Shown: positions 37,009-45,933, counted from the stretch's first letter. The stretch is 64,000 nucleotides of DNA from Hyphomicrobium sp. (GCF_019744875.1 NZ_JAIETU010000017.1:96367-160366), one strand, 5' to 3'. Program-made: numbers and translations. The notes: generated by a model not told the origin, from the letters alone.

Positions 37009-39743
37009 ATTGCAGAAAAGTGCACAGCGTCTGGGCGCTCGGTTGGTGCCCCCGTAAGGTCCTCTCGGGCGCCCAGACCCTGTGCATGGCAATCGTGCTT
37101 CTCGCGTTCGCATCGAACGATGCTCAGGCAGATTGCCCTACTGCTCCCACAGCCAATGCGGACGACATGGTCGTCAGTTTCTTGGCGTCCAATGGCGTTC
37201 AAGCTGCATCCGGATCGCTTCTGACTTCGACGGTCAAGGAAGGGATGCTGGTCTACGACGACACCGCAGATAAGCTCAAGGTATGCGACGGCACCAACTG
37301 GGTCGATGTGGGATCGGGCAGTGGCAACGACACGCTCGCATCGCTCTCATGCGCCTCGGGCGAGATTGCGAAATACGATGGCACGGCCTGGGCCTGCGCG
37401 CCGGATGGCAGCGCTGCCTCGCCTGCGCCGTCCGATGGCTATGTCCAATTCAACAACGCAGGCGCATTTGGTGGCGACGCAAATCTGTTCTGGGACAACA
37501 CCAACAAGCGCATCGGTATCGGGACGGTCACGCCTGAAGCGCGCATCTCGTTGGTCGACGAGGCGAACGCCGGATGGGTGTACAAACAGTACAGTGACGC
37601 GGATGGAACGAATTTCCGCAATTACCGGGCGCGAGGCTCGATCGCCGCGTCTTCAGCAGTCCAGGCCGGAGATCGCCTGGCCTCGTTCCTTGCCGGCGGC
37701 TACGGCGACACTCAATTCAGCTCGCCGAACGGCGGCTTGAACATATACGCCGCAGAGAATTTCACGGACACGGCGGCAGGGACTTACGTCACGCTGAGCA
37801 CCGCTGCGACAGGCACCAACCCCGCCGGTGGTGGCACCGAGCGGTTGCGTGTCACAGCCGATGGTAATGTAGGCATCGGAACGGCGACTGCACCAATAGT
37901 CGGCGCGGTAGCCGGGCGGACTTCACTTAGCATCAAGGGCGCCAGCGATGGTGGTGTGCTGGAACTTGTCAGCGGATCGGCTGATACGGACCCAGCAACT
38001 GTCGGGCTTATCCAATTCTCGAACCCGAACTTCACGCCCACAAGCGATGTAAAAACACGGGTCGCGGCTATTGCCGTGCGCTCTACGGGCGCGACCGTCG
38101 GCGACCGCGGCGGCGTGATCGAGTTTCACACCAAGAAGGACGGCGACATACTTGGTCTGCGTATGCTCATCGATGGCAACGGCAGCGTCGGCATAGGGAC
38201 GACGACGCCCCAATCCGTGCTGCAAGTCGCGGGAGGCATCCAACTCGGCGATGACACCGCAACCTGTCCCGGCGTGTCGGATGTAAAGCTCGGCACGCTG
38301 CGCTTTAATGGCGGCGATCTTCAGGTCTGCAAGTCCGGCGGCTGGTCTGCAATCGGCTCCGGCGGCGGCGCGACACCCGCCGGTAACGATGGTTCGATCC
38401 AGTTCAAGTCCGGTAGCAACCTCGCCGCCGACGCCGCCAACCTTCACTGGGACGACGCGAACAACCGTCTCGGCATCGGGACGGCGACGCCGGATTCGCT
38501 CCTTCATCTTAACGGGGTTAGTACGATCCTGATGGTCGATGGAACGGGCGGAGCGGCATTCGTTGGCCGCCAATCCAACGGCACACCAACGTCGCCGACG
38601 GCCACGCTTAGCGGCAATCAGCTTGTCATGCTGGGCGGTCGCGGTTACGGGGCGACCGGCTATTCCAGCACAAGCCGCGCCTATCTGCGGATGATTGCTG
38701 CAGAGAATTTCACGGACACGGCGCAGGGGACTTACATGGTTCTGGCAACCACGCCGACCGGATCGACCACAACTACCGAAAGAATGCGAATCGACTCTGC
38801 AGGCAACGTCGGCATCGGCACAGCAAGCCCGGCCAACAAACTCGATGTGCAGGGTGCGGGTACGATCAGCGGCCGGGTCTACAGCTCCGATTCCGATGCA
38901 AGGCAGATCCTGGAAGCGGCTGGAACAGGCGGCCGCGGATGGTTCCTGCAAACCGGGAACAATGCCTCTGGTTTGAATGGCCGCTTCAGGATCTGGGACA
39001 ATACGGCAAGCGCGGAACGCTTTGCTATCGCCAGCAACGGCAATGTCGGAATTGGGACGACGGGGCCGGCCGAGAAGCTCGATGTGAATGGCGGCATCCG
39101 AACAAACGGCTTTGTCACTCTTGCGGGCGCAGCGGGAGCGACATCGATCCCCTATATTCAATGGTACCGCGGCGCTTCGCGGATCGGGTTCATGGGATAC
39201 GGTGCCAATGCAGGTCCAACGTGGGGGAACAGGCTGGACCTCTACTTGGAGAATGGGGCTTACCTCGGCATAAACGGAAGCGTGGCGATCGGCCTAGGCA
39301 GCACGGCGCCAAGCTACGCTTTGCACGTTGGCGGACAGGTTGCTGGTGCGGGCGCTTACGTAAACACGTCGGATGCGCGCCTGAAGACCGATGTACGTGC
39401 TCTTCCCTATGGTCTGGACGCTGTCATGCGGCTACGGCCGGTGACCTTTTCGTGGAAGGAACAGAGCGAGGAATGGCAGAAGGGTCGCAAGCTCGGACTT
39501 ATCGCGCAAGAAGCGGAAGAAATCGTTCCTGAGATCGTGTCAACGGCCAAGGACGAAATGCACACCAAGAGCATCGCGTATGGCGACCTCACGCCAATCC
39601 TCATCAAATCAATTCAAGAGCTCAAAGCCGACAACGACAACCTGCGCGCAGAGCTAAAATCCGCCAATGATAACGATGCCGGTCAAGACGCAGCACTCGA
39701 AGATCTGCGCCGCGAGATCAATTCCTTGAAGGCCGCTCGCTGA
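37005..39743 (+). CDS. Secreted fibre-like protein with C-terminal S74 self-cleaving chaperone domain
   Basis: A 912-residue protein. TTG at 37005 has a strong AGGAGG ribosome site; a signal peptide follows (CMAIVLLAFASNDAQA-DC). The body carries repeated short beta motifs of the form (N/S)(V/L)GIGT-x-x-P, seen at least six times, as in trimeric beta-helical fibres. Residues from about 787 form a peptidase S74 intramolecular chaperone domain (TSDARLKTDVRALPYGLDAV), with the Ser-Lys dyad, followed by a coiled coil. S74 domains trimerise phage tail spikes and then cut themselves off. No other phage genes are nearby, so this is probably a surface adhesin. Confidence 0.88.
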   Translation: MNCRKVHSVWALGWCPRKVLSGAQTLCMAIVLLAFASNDAQADCPTAPTANADDMVVSFLASNGVQAASGSLLTSTVKEGMLVYDDTADKLKVCDGTNWVDVGSGSGNDTLASLSCASGEIAKYDGTAWACAPDGSAASPAPSDGYVQFNNAGAFGGDANLFWDNTNKRIGIGTVTPEARISLVDEANAGWVYKQYSDADGTNFRNYRARGSIAASSAVQAGDRLASFLAGGYGDTQFSSPNGGLNIYAAENFTDTAAGTYVTLSTAATGTNPAGGGTERLRVTADGNVGIGTATAPIVGAVAGRTSLSIKGASDGGVLELVSGSADTDPATVGLIQFSNPNFTPTSDVKTRVAAIAVRSTGATVGDRGGVIEFHTKKDGDILGLRMLIDGNGSVGIGTTTPQSVLQVAGGIQLGDDTATCPGVSDVKLGTLRFNGGDLQVCKSGGWSAIGSGGGATPAGNDGSIQFKSGSNLAADAANLHWDDANNRLGIGTATPDSLLHLNGVSTILMVDGTGGAAFVGRQSNGTPTSPTATLSGNQLVMLGGRGYGATGYSSTSRAYLRMIAAENFTDTAQGTYMVLATTPTGSTTTTERMRIDSAGNVGIGTASPANKLDVQGAGTISGRVYSSDSDARQILEAAGTGGRGWFLQTGNNASGLNGRFRIWDNTASAERFAIASNGNVGIGTTGPAEKLDVNGGIRTNGFVTLAGAAGATSIPYIQWYRGASRIGFMGYGANAGPTWGNRLDLYLENGAYLGINGSVAIGLGSTAPSYALHVGGQVAGAGAYVNTSDARLKTDVRALPYGLDAVMRLRPVTFSWKEQSEEWQKGRKLGLIAQEAEEIVPEIVSTAKDEMHTKSIAYGDLTPILIKSIQELKADNDNLRAELKSANDNDAGQDAALEDLRREINSLKAAR

Positions 39744-39904
39744 GTTAAAGCTGCAAGTCTGGCTTGCCTATAACTAGCCCTCAAGACGCACGCGCAGCTG
39801 CGCTTCGCTGCCTGTAATTTCCCATAATCTTCTGCCTCATCAGAATTTGCGTTGCCCCTCTGTTGTATGGCATTGAAAACGCGAACCCCAACGAAGGAGC
39901 GTGC

Positions 39905-40327
39905 GTGAGTTCTGGTATCGATTTCCTGCTATGTGAGTATTTCAACAAGAATGGCCGCTGCATTGAGCAGATATGCATCGCAGACGGTGGGGCGGCAGAT
40001 GCTTCCCGCAAGCTGCGCGAGAGGCTGGCAAAGCGGAGCGGGAAAGCGCTTCTTCAGATGATGCGGACAGAAGCGGAAAGCTCCGGCGCCTCGACTGATT
40101 TGAGCGACGCCGCAATGGCGCTGCACGCACTCATCCATGATGTGGCTGATGAGCGCATTCCAATTGAGGATGCAGGCAAGATCACTACCCTAAGCGTCAA
40201 CTACCGCAAGGCTGTAGCAATCGCAGATATCGTGCCCACGCTTGAGGCCAGGTTTGGCGGCCACGCGGCCTGCTGGGTGAGAGGGATTTTCCCTCACCTG
40301 AATCTCGGCCCTGCGATCGTGAACTAG
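39905..40327 (+). CDS. Hypothetical protein, GTG start
   Basis: A 140-residue soluble protein. GTG at 39905 follows AAGGAG. It starts SSGIDFLLCEYFNKNGRCIE, a beta-hairpin with two cysteines, and continues with long helices (KLRERLAKRSGKALLQMMRT). No domain recognised. Its stop faces the ardC stop 21 bp away. Confidence 0.6.
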   Translation: MSSGIDFLLCEYFNKNGRCIEQICIADGGAADASRKLRERLAKRSGKALLQMMRTEAESSGASTDLSDAAMALHALIHDVADERIPIEDAGKITTLSVNYRKAVAIADIVPTLEARFGGHAACWVRGIFPHLNLGPAIVN

Positions 40328-40348
40328 GTCGTGATTTACGACCGCCCG

Positions 40349-41251
40349 CTAACCGGGTGGCTGCATCTTTTTCAGGTATGCAACAGCCTCTGAGGCTTTG
40401 GCAGCCGCAGCAAAGATGGCGCGGCTGTCGTCCTGCATGAGCTGAAGCCAATTGGCAACGTACTGCGCGTGGTCGATACGCGTATCCTGCGTGATACCAA
40501 GCTCGCTGCACAGGAATGCTGAGGCGATCTCGGCGACGAGTTCTTCCGCGGCATAGCCATTCTCGCCAAAGCGGTGGCTCATATCGCGGGAAAGCCGCTG
40601 CTTCGCTCCGGTCCAGTGAGTCAGCTCGTGCGCCAGGACAGCGTAATAGGCCTCGTTGCGATCCATCGTATCGGTGCCATAGAAGAGGCCTTCATCCGGC
40701 ATATGGATGGTGTCGGTCGTTTGGCGATAGAAGGCGCGGTCGCCGCCGTGCTCAACGCGGGCGCGTGTCGCGGTTACGAACCGATCAACACCCTCAAGAC
40801 GCTCGATAGGTCCAAGCAGCCTTGGCGCGACCGGCAGCGTGAAACCATCCACCTGGTCGGCATTGAAGACATAGGACGCACGCGCAACGCGGCGCTTGCC
40901 GTCATCGTCGGCGTTGCTGGGATCAGGCTCGGATTCGTACTCCTTGTAGAAGACGACGAGTGTGGAGCGCTCGCCTTGGCGGACCTGAGCGCCCAGCTCC
41001 GACCACTGGCGATAGGTGGCCCAGATTGGTGTGGCATAGCCCCTGACTTCGGCGGACACCCACAGGCTCACAACATTGATGCCGCGATAGGCATTCCTGG
41101 TGAGGGCATTGCTCGGCATATAGAGCGGTCCGGCAGTTCGCCGCCACGGCATCCGGGGCGAACCGGGATCTGCCAGAACTGCATCAATCAGTGCGTTGGT
41201 GATTTCGGCATGGATGTCCCGTCGCGGTGCATCGGAACGTTGGGAGGGCAT
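40349..41251 (-). CDS. ArdC-like antirestriction protein with zincin metalloprotease domain
   Basis: A 300-residue protein from the ATG at 41251. The N-terminal ssDNA-binding-like part carries RMPWRRTAGPLYMPSNALTR and YRGINVVSLW, both typical of ArdC. The C-terminal zincin domain has the HELTHWTGA motif (HExxH) followed by the downstream acidic YAAEELVAEI. ArdC homologues travel with mobile elements and help incoming single-stranded DNA evade restriction; here it accompanies a relaxase system. A longer frame to 41398 is arginine/proline-rich and probably non-coding. Confidence 0.92.
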   Translation of the reverse strand: MPSQRSDAPRRDIHAEITNALIDAVLADPGSPRMPWRRTAGPLYMPSNALTRNAYRGINVVSLWVSAEVRGYATPIWATYRQWSELGAQVRQGERSTLVVFYKEYESEPDPSNADDDGKRRVARASYVFNADQVDGFTLPVAPRLLGPIERLEGVDRFVTATRARVEHGGDRAFYRQTTDTIHMPDEGLFYGTDTMDRNEAYYAVLAHELTHWTGAKQRLSRDMSHRFGENGYAAEELVAEIASAFLCSELGITQDTRIDHAQYVANWLQLMQDDSRAIFAAAAKASEAVAYLKKMQPPG

Positions 41252-41526
41252 GATGGTCGTCCTTCGCTCGTGAGCCCGCCCCAATGGCGGTCTCGATGCC
41301 GGGCGAGGGCGACGGAGCAAGCGGGCGCGGAACCGAGCCGACGGACTGATCAAGGAGGGAGGCGAGGCGGCCGGCGAAGCCGAAAGCCGAGGGCGCAAGC
41401 CCTTGAAGTGGGCGCGGGCCGGCGCAGCCTCGGCATCATGAAGAGACCGCTTTGGCGGTGCTCAGCGACAGGACGGAAGATGACAACCGACGACAGCGGC
41501 TGCGGGCATGCTGATCAGAAACGACG
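41252..41526 (-). promoter_or_regulatory. GC-rich leader of ardC with hairpin
   Basis: No gene. On the minus strand the pyrimidine-rich leader contains ACCGC-CAAA-GCGGT (41446-41459) followed by CTCTTC. A matching hairpin lies upstream of DUF6878 at 47651-47664, suggesting a shared regulatory element. Confidence 0.35.
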
Positions 41527-42138
41527 CTATGATTGGTTCACTGGGGATGACCACATGCGTTGCGCGATCTCGCGCTCTTCGCTGCCGATGGCCTGAAGGT
41601 AGATGGCGGTCGTCGTCATGTTGGCATGACCGAGCCAGCGCTGCACCAGATTGAGCGGCACACCACTGCGAATGGCATGAAGCCCAAACCCGTGGCGCAA
41701 GCCCTTGGGCGTGGCATGGATTCCGGCGCCGATGCCGGCCTGTGTCATGACGAGCTTTATGAGCTGCCAGGCGCGGCAACGCGACCAAGTCCAGAGACGT
41801 TGACCTCGCCCCAAAGCACCAGCGGCATGAGTATTGATGATGAGAGTGGCGACATCTTTGGGCACGGGAACTTCCCGGACCACAATCCGCCCGCGCTTCT
41901 TCTTGCACCGGATTGCGATGACGCCTTCGATCGGGTCAATCGACGACTTTGTGAGCGCAAGCGCTTCGGATATCCGGCAGCCAGTGTAGGCGATGGTGAT
42001 GCAAAGGCTCGCCAGTTCGGCTCTGGAGCAGTGCATTGCCTGCTCGATGAACCGGGTTCTCTCGGAAGATGTGAGATATTTTCGGGCGCCTGCAACGGAG
42101 TACAGACTGCCGCCGCTCGTTGAAGCCGATACACGCAT
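41527..42138 (-). CDS. Short tyrosine recombinase (catalytic domain only)
   Basis: A 203-residue phage-integrase-type recombinase from the ATG at 42138. Catalytic residues are Arg in YTGCRISEAL, Arg in PKGLRHGFG, His in WLGHANM and Tyr in TTAIYL. The box II histidine is replaced by Lys (P-K-G-L-R). There is no N-terminal arm-binding domain and only a short core-binding segment, as in small plasmid recombinases that act on simple inverted-repeat sites. A 17-bp inverted repeat lies 46 bp upstream. It may resolve multimers rather than integrate the element. Confidence 0.85.
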   Translation of the reverse strand: MRVSASTSGGSLYSVAGARKYLTSSERTRFIEQAMHCSRAELASLCITIAYTGCRISEALALTKSSIDPIEGVIAIRCKKKRGRIVVREVPVPKDVATLIINTHAAGALGRGQRLWTWSRCRAWQLIKLVMTQAGIGAGIHATPKGLRHGFGLHAIRSGVPLNLVQRWLGHANMTTTAIYLQAIGSEEREIAQRMWSSPVNQS

Positions 42139-42183
42139 AACCGCACTCCTTCCCTCGGCCGTGCCGACGAAAGTGCGACAGTC

Positions 42184-42321
42184 TTGCCTATTCTGTTGAA
42201 CGGTCCGGAACGCCAAGTTCCCAAGCCTTCTGGCGTGACCAACCGACCGGATCTCTAACATGCACCCTGCGCAGGATCAACGATCACTTGGCGCACGCTT
42301 GCAATTCAACAGAATAGGCAA
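42184..42321. repeat. 17-bp perfect inverted repeat upstream of the recombinase
   Basis: TTGCCTATTCTGTTGAA at 42184-42200 is repeated inverted as TTCAACAGAATAGGCAA at 42305-42321, with 104 bp between. The second copy overlaps a shorter dyad (ATTCAAC...GTTGAAT). This is a likely recombinase binding or crossover region. Confidence 0.75.
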
Positions 42322-42341
42322 TTCCGTTGAATGCTCTGCGG

Positions 42342-42437
42342 ATGCATGAAGGCCCCGAGGACATGCCGGGAGCCGATGCGGTTCCCTTGTCGGCGACGTG
42401 GCGCAACCGGATCGCTCTTGTCAGGGAGTTGCCGTAA
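42342..42437 (+). CDS. Possible 31-residue leader ORF
   Basis: MHEGPEDMPGADAVPLSATW followed by a basic end. Its TAA overlaps the next ATG (TAATG), a translational-coupling junction. It starts just inside the recombinase inverted-repeat region. Evidence is only the junction and composition. Confidence 0.3.
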   Translation: MHEGPEDMPGADAVPLSATWRNRIALVRELP

Positions 42438-42841
42438 TGACTGCCACGCTATCCTCGTCCGAAATCGCGCAGTGGAATCATCTGCCCGATATCCATGATG
42501 TGCCGCCGCTGAATGACCGTGACCGTGCCTGCCTCGATGCCGTTCGGGACGTTCTCGCAAGCTTCGACTGCCTTGATCGGTTTGGTGTGAACCTGCTGCA
42601 TCGGCATTTCGATATGGCTGAAGACGAACTGCTGATCGAACAGGTGGATGAAGCGGGCCGTAGGCTCGTCACGAAGCCTGTGACGGTCGATGTCGTCAGG
42701 GAGCAGATGCCAAACGCCTATGAGACCCAATGGCATTGGCAGAGAGACGCCAGTGGCGCGCTCGCACAAATCTGCGTCTCGCGCTGCTTCCCCGGCAATT
42801 ACGAATCTCCGGGTCACGCCAACAAGCATGTCGGCTGGTAG
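42437..42841 (+). CDS. Hypothetical acidic protein
   Basis: A 134-residue soluble protein. A helical part with NDRDRACLDAVRDVLASF is followed by a strand-rich half with EDELLIEQVDEAGRRLVTKP and a tryptophan pair (YETQWHWQRD). No known domain recognised. It is coupled to the small upstream ORF and 31 bp from the next, exported, protein. It looks like plasmid-type cargo. Confidence 0.65.
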   Translation: MTATLSSSEIAQWNHLPDIHDVPPLNDRDRACLDAVRDVLASFDCLDRFGVNLLHRHFDMAEDELLIEQVDEAGRRLVTKPVTVDVVREQMPNAYETQWHWQRDASGALAQICVSRCFPGNYESPGHANKHVGW

Positions 42842-42872
42842 CACGCGGCTCATCCCATAAGGAATCCAACCA

Positions 42873-43712
42873 ATGTCCAGGGCTTCTCTGGCCGTCGCGC
42901 TATTGCTGGCCGCGACCGGCGTGTCCTACGCACAGCAGAAAATCACATGGAAGCAGACGATCGATCTGCCAAAGGGGCAGAATATTTCGCGAGAACGCGC
43001 CGACATGCTGGGCATCGAGTTCGGCGATAGTTACGCGGAAGCCAAAGCCAAGCTGGAGAAGCTGGCGGCTGAGGGCATTCAGCAGACACCTGCGAAGCCA
43101 GCGGTGCGGGAGATGGAGCGCATTTTCCAGATGCAGGTTCCGGGCGCATCCCAAGTCATGACCGCCGGTTTTGTCGCCAGCCTGCGGCTGGAGCGGCGCA
43201 TGCCCGGTGCAGGCAAGCGCACAATCGAGGAATCCATAACAGTTTACCTGAGCGCTCCTTCGTCCGGAAACCAGGTCGTCGCCATGGAGCGCTTCCTACA
43301 CTACAGCGAGGCCGATCAGCCGCGTATTTCGGAGGTGCTTGCGCAGCTGAAGGCGAAGTTCAAGGCAGACCCGCAGGTCGCGAGCAATATTGGCTCGACG
43401 ACCTACGTCTATCAGTTCAACGATGGACAGTCCTTCATTCCCAGTAAGCCGCCGCGGCTGGAGTGCACGCCTGCCCTGAACGCGATGGAGAACATCGACG
43501 GCATCCGGTACCTCAACCAGGAAGGGGAATGCGACGTCGTCTTCAGGCTGGCAGCCAATCACGGCATCTCGCGTGATCACGCATCCTCGTTGAATTTCAG
43601 TTTCGGCGACAATGCGCGCATCAAGGCCTATGGCGCGGCGGACTTTGCATATGTGGAAGGCTACATCCGGTCATTGCAGGAACGCACGCGTGGTGCACCT
43701 CCCAAGCTTTGA
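42873..43712 (+). CDS. Exported hypothetical protein of 279 residues
   Basis: The protein begins with a signal peptide (MSRASLAVALLLAATGVSYA-QQ). The mature part is about 260 residues, mostly alternating strands and helices, with two cysteines (LECTPALN and GECDVVFR). It mentions no repeat and no lipobox. I do not recognise a family. An AAGGAA ribosome site precedes the ATG. Confidence 0.7.
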   Translation: MSRASLAVALLLAATGVSYAQQKITWKQTIDLPKGQNISRERADMLGIEFGDSYAEAKAKLEKLAAEGIQQTPAKPAVREMERIFQMQVPGASQVMTAGFVASLRLERRMPGAGKRTIEESITVYLSAPSSGNQVVAMERFLHYSEADQPRISEVLAQLKAKFKADPQVASNIGSTTYVYQFNDGQSFIPSKPPRLECTPALNAMENIDGIRYLNQEGECDVVFRLAANHGISRDHASSLNFSFGDNARIKAYGAADFAYVEGYIRSLQERTRGAPPKL

Positions 43713-43833
43713 CGCCCCGGCGCGGGGGCAAACCCATCAAATGCGCAAATGTGGGTTTGCCCTGCCGGATGCCTCAATTTATGCGGTTCGGCGATCCACT
43801 CTCGCAGTCAAAGATCGGCAACGGGAGTGGGCC

Positions 43834-44259
43834 ATGGGCGGGAGCATAGGCATAAGCCGCAGGATGTTGATGCGCCTGGCCGGGAGCGTCGCTGTGGCTG
43901 CGATCATCCCTGCGCCGGCAGCACTTGCAGCGCGGCGCCCGGCGGCTTCAGACGCAATCGACACCACGCTCGCAATTGTCAGCGATCATTTCGACGTCTC
44001 GATTGCTGACATTATGTCATTGCGACGAACGCGCAGTGTCTTGCCTGCGCGCCACGTCGCACTGCACCTCGCGCTGAAGATATCAGGTGAGACACCTCAG
44101 GAAGTTGGCCGCAGGATCGGCGGCAAAGACTATACGTCCGTACTGCTCGCCGACAGGACCATGCGGCGCCTTGCGGATAGTGATCCCGCCCACGCACGGC
44201 TCTTACGAGAATTGGAGCGGCGTTGCATGATGGACAACCACCCGGAAAGCCTTGCCTGA
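43834..44259 (+). CDS. DnaA-domain-IV-like HTH protein with an N-terminal export-like segment
   Basis: A 141-residue protein from the ATG at 43834 (GGGAG ribosome site). Residues 8-37 read as a Tat-like signal (SRRMLMRLAGSVAVAAIIPA then PAALAARR). The remainder resembles the DNA-binding domain IV of DnaA: VSDHFDVSIADIMSLRRTRS, RHVALHLALKISGETPQEVG, then GGKDYTSVLLADR (compare GxRDHTTVLHA). The HTH is plausible but the last motif is imperfect. A DNA-binding fold after an export signal is contradictory. Either the hydrophobic part is an inner-membrane anchor or the domain has another role. Confidence 0.65.
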   Translation: MGGSIGISRRMLMRLAGSVAVAAIIPAPAALAARRPAASDAIDTTLAIVSDHFDVSIADIMSLRRTRSVLPARHVALHLALKISGETPQEVGRRIGGKDYTSVLLADRTMRRLADSDPAHARLLRELERRCMMDNHPESLA

Positions 44260-44312
44260 ACGCCGCGGTGACCGCAGGCTGGTATCCAGCTTTTGCGAAT
44301 CGGGAGGCGGGG

Positions 44313-44840
44313 GTGGCAGACGAACGGGTGATGGAGCTTCTGCGGGAGGCCAAGCGGCTTGCGCAGGAATACCGGGCACTGACAGGAAAGCCGCTCGGCA
44401 TCACAGGCGAGGTCGCCGAATACGAGGCGGCAAGGCTGCTCGATATTGAACTGACCCCGGCACGACACGCAGGCTATGACGCCGTGAGGACGGCTGATAA
44501 CCGATCCTATCAAATCAAGGGCCGCTGCATTCTCCCGGGCAGCAAGCCTGGCCAGCGCCTCGGGGCGATCGACATCACCAAGGAATTCGATGCTGTCTTG
44601 CTCGTCCTGCTCGACGAGAATTTCAATGCACGGGCGATCTATGAAGCGGACAGAGCGGACGTGATTGCAGCGCTGACGAAGCCCGGCTCGCGCTCGCGCA
44701 ACGAGCGCAATGCGATGGGCGTGTCCCTGTTCAAGCGCATCGGGCGCAAGGTTTGGGACCGGGAAGGGGGGCCACATGGGAGCAATCAAACTGATGCGAT
44801 ACACAAATCGCGCATCAACGATTCACATCCTGCGGAATAA
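44313..44840 (+). CDS. DUF6998-like protein with PD-(D/E)XK-type nuclease pattern
   Basis: A 175-residue protein; GTG at 44313 follows GGGAGG. After a helix (VMELLREAKRLAQEYRAL), GEVAEYEAARLLDIEL supplies an acidic residue, AGYDAVRT the aspartate and YQIKGR the Q-x-K of a PD-(D/E)XK-like core. It is thus a likely nuclease, or a degenerate one, as for DUF6998 proteins. The C-terminal 30 residues overlap a small ORF in another frame and may not belong to the conserved domain. It follows the DnaA-like gene by 53 bp. Confidence 0.65.
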   Translation: MADERVMELLREAKRLAQEYRALTGKPLGITGEVAEYEAARLLDIELTPARHAGYDAVRTADNRSYQIKGRCILPGSKPGQRLGAIDITKEFDAVLLVLLDENFNARAIYEADRADVIAALTKPGSRSRNERNAMGVSLFKRIGRKVWDREGGPHGSNQTDAIHKSRINDSHPAE

Positions 44841-44910
44841 GCGTCTCACGCTCATCGGCCCCGACGTTGAGATCCCGTTCTGGCCTGAGACGATGCCAAC
44901 AGCTGCTTGA
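44776..44910 (+). CDS. Small ORF resembling the N-terminus of DUF2971 proteins (probable fragment)
   Basis: A 44-residue frame with a purine-rich GGAAGGGGGG ribosome site. MRYTNRASTIHILRNKRLTL resembles the start of DUF2971-type proteins (YT-x-x-x-S-x-x-x-IL-x-x-x-x-L). A full protein would exceed 200 residues, so this is either a remnant or a chance resemblance. It overlaps the end of the DUF6998-like gene by 65 bp. Confidence 0.35.
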   Translation: MGAIKLMRYTNRASTIHILRNKRLTLIGPDVEIPFWPETMPTAA

Positions 44911-44923
44911 TCACGACGCTAGA

Positions 44924-45871
44924 ATGAACGAACCCATTGATCACCACTATCTACCAGTATTCTATCTGTCTCGTTGGGCCGGGGCTGACGGACGCGTTTG
45001 TCGCTTCAGCCGGCCGAACGGCGCAGAAGTAAAGCCAAAACGCGTTGTGCCCAAAGGCACTGGATTCGAACCACGACTCTACGAAACGCAGGGATTGCCG
45101 CCAGATCGTGCGCAAGCCATGGAGACGGACTTCATGGCCAAGCAGGATGATAAGGCAGCAAAGGCCTTGCAACTGCTGGAGTCTGCCTTACCGGACGCAG
45201 AGTGGAGTTTTGAAGCCCGGAATGATTGGTCGCGTTTCTTGCTAACGCAGATGCTGCGAAGTCCCGAAGACATCGCCCAGCTGAAATCAAGCGTGGGAGA
45301 GGCTTGGCGCAGCGAGATGGATGACCTGCAGAAATCTTACGCCACCAGGCGCTCGGAAAGCGATCCTGAGACGTTCAGTGACTTTTTGGAGCGGCAACAC
45401 CCCGCGCACAAGGACGAGTTCGCCTTCGATGTAGCGCGCAAGCTCATGAGTCATTCGAAGCTCTGTGACGAGTTCAGCAAAATGCACTGGCTTGTCTTAG
45501 ATTCGCCGGCTGAAGCTTATCCGTTATTGACGTCGGATCGGCCGATCTGGATGACACCGACCATCAGCGAGGAGGACGCTTTTCTTGTTATGCCGATCTC
45601 GCCCAGGAAGCTCTTTACTGCCGTCGTGAACAAGCCAACACAATCGAAGCTTATAACCCATCGCCGAAGCAATCTGGTCAAGGCTGTTAACAAGCTCGTT
45701 GTGCAGCACGCGGTGAAATTTGTGTACGGGCAGTCGGACGAGATGCTGCCATTTGTTCAGAGGCATATGGCTACGAGGCGTCACTCGTCATTGATTGAGA
45801 GGCTTGCAGCGTCACGCGGGCATGAAATAGTCGCACAGAATTCGCCGCAGACTAATAACAAGACGGCCTGA
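44924..45871 (+). CDS. DUF4238 family protein
   Basis: A 315-residue soluble protein starting MNEPIDHHYLPVFYLSRWAG, the signature N-terminus of DUF4238 (HHYLPxxYLxxF), followed by the SRPNGAEVKPKRV and a central WHLV-type stretch (MHWLVLDSPAEAYPLLTSDR) where DUF4238 proteins keep a TSDxP motif. Biochemical function is not known. It often sits in accessory regions, as here between a nuclease-like gene and a toxin-antitoxin locus. Confidence 0.85.
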   Translation: MNEPIDHHYLPVFYLSRWAGADGRVCRFSRPNGAEVKPKRVVPKGTGFEPRLYETQGLPPDRAQAMETDFMAKQDDKAAKALQLLESALPDAEWSFEARNDWSRFLLTQMLRSPEDIAQLKSSVGEAWRSEMDDLQKSYATRRSESDPETFSDFLERQHPAHKDEFAFDVARKLMSHSKLCDEFSKMHWLVLDSPAEAYPLLTSDRPIWMTPTISEEDAFLVMPISPRKLFTAVVNKPTQSKLITHRRSNLVKAVNKLVVQHAVKFVYGQSDEMLPFVQRHMATRRHSSLIERLAASRGHEIVAQNSPQTNNKTA

Positions 45872-45933
45872 CCTCGACTTTCCATAAGAGTGATAATGTA
45901 TCTTATGGGAATTAAATCCTGCTTCGTCGTTAT

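Noticed and set aside
37480..39080. Repeated GIGT-type DNA motifs as possible CRISPR or tandem repeat array
   Set aside because: Repeats are irregularly spaced and degenerate at DNA level; they encode a fibre protein motif.
37923..39161. 412-residue minus-strand frame opposite the S74 fibre gene
   Set aside because: Translation has repeated Arg/Ala/Gly, no domain; the plus strand has signal peptide, repeats and S74 motif.
41527..42138. The short tyrosine recombinase as the element's tRNA-Leu integrase
   Set aside because: It lacks the arm-binding and most of the core-binding domain and is 16 kb from the tRNA; a resolution or inversion role fits better.
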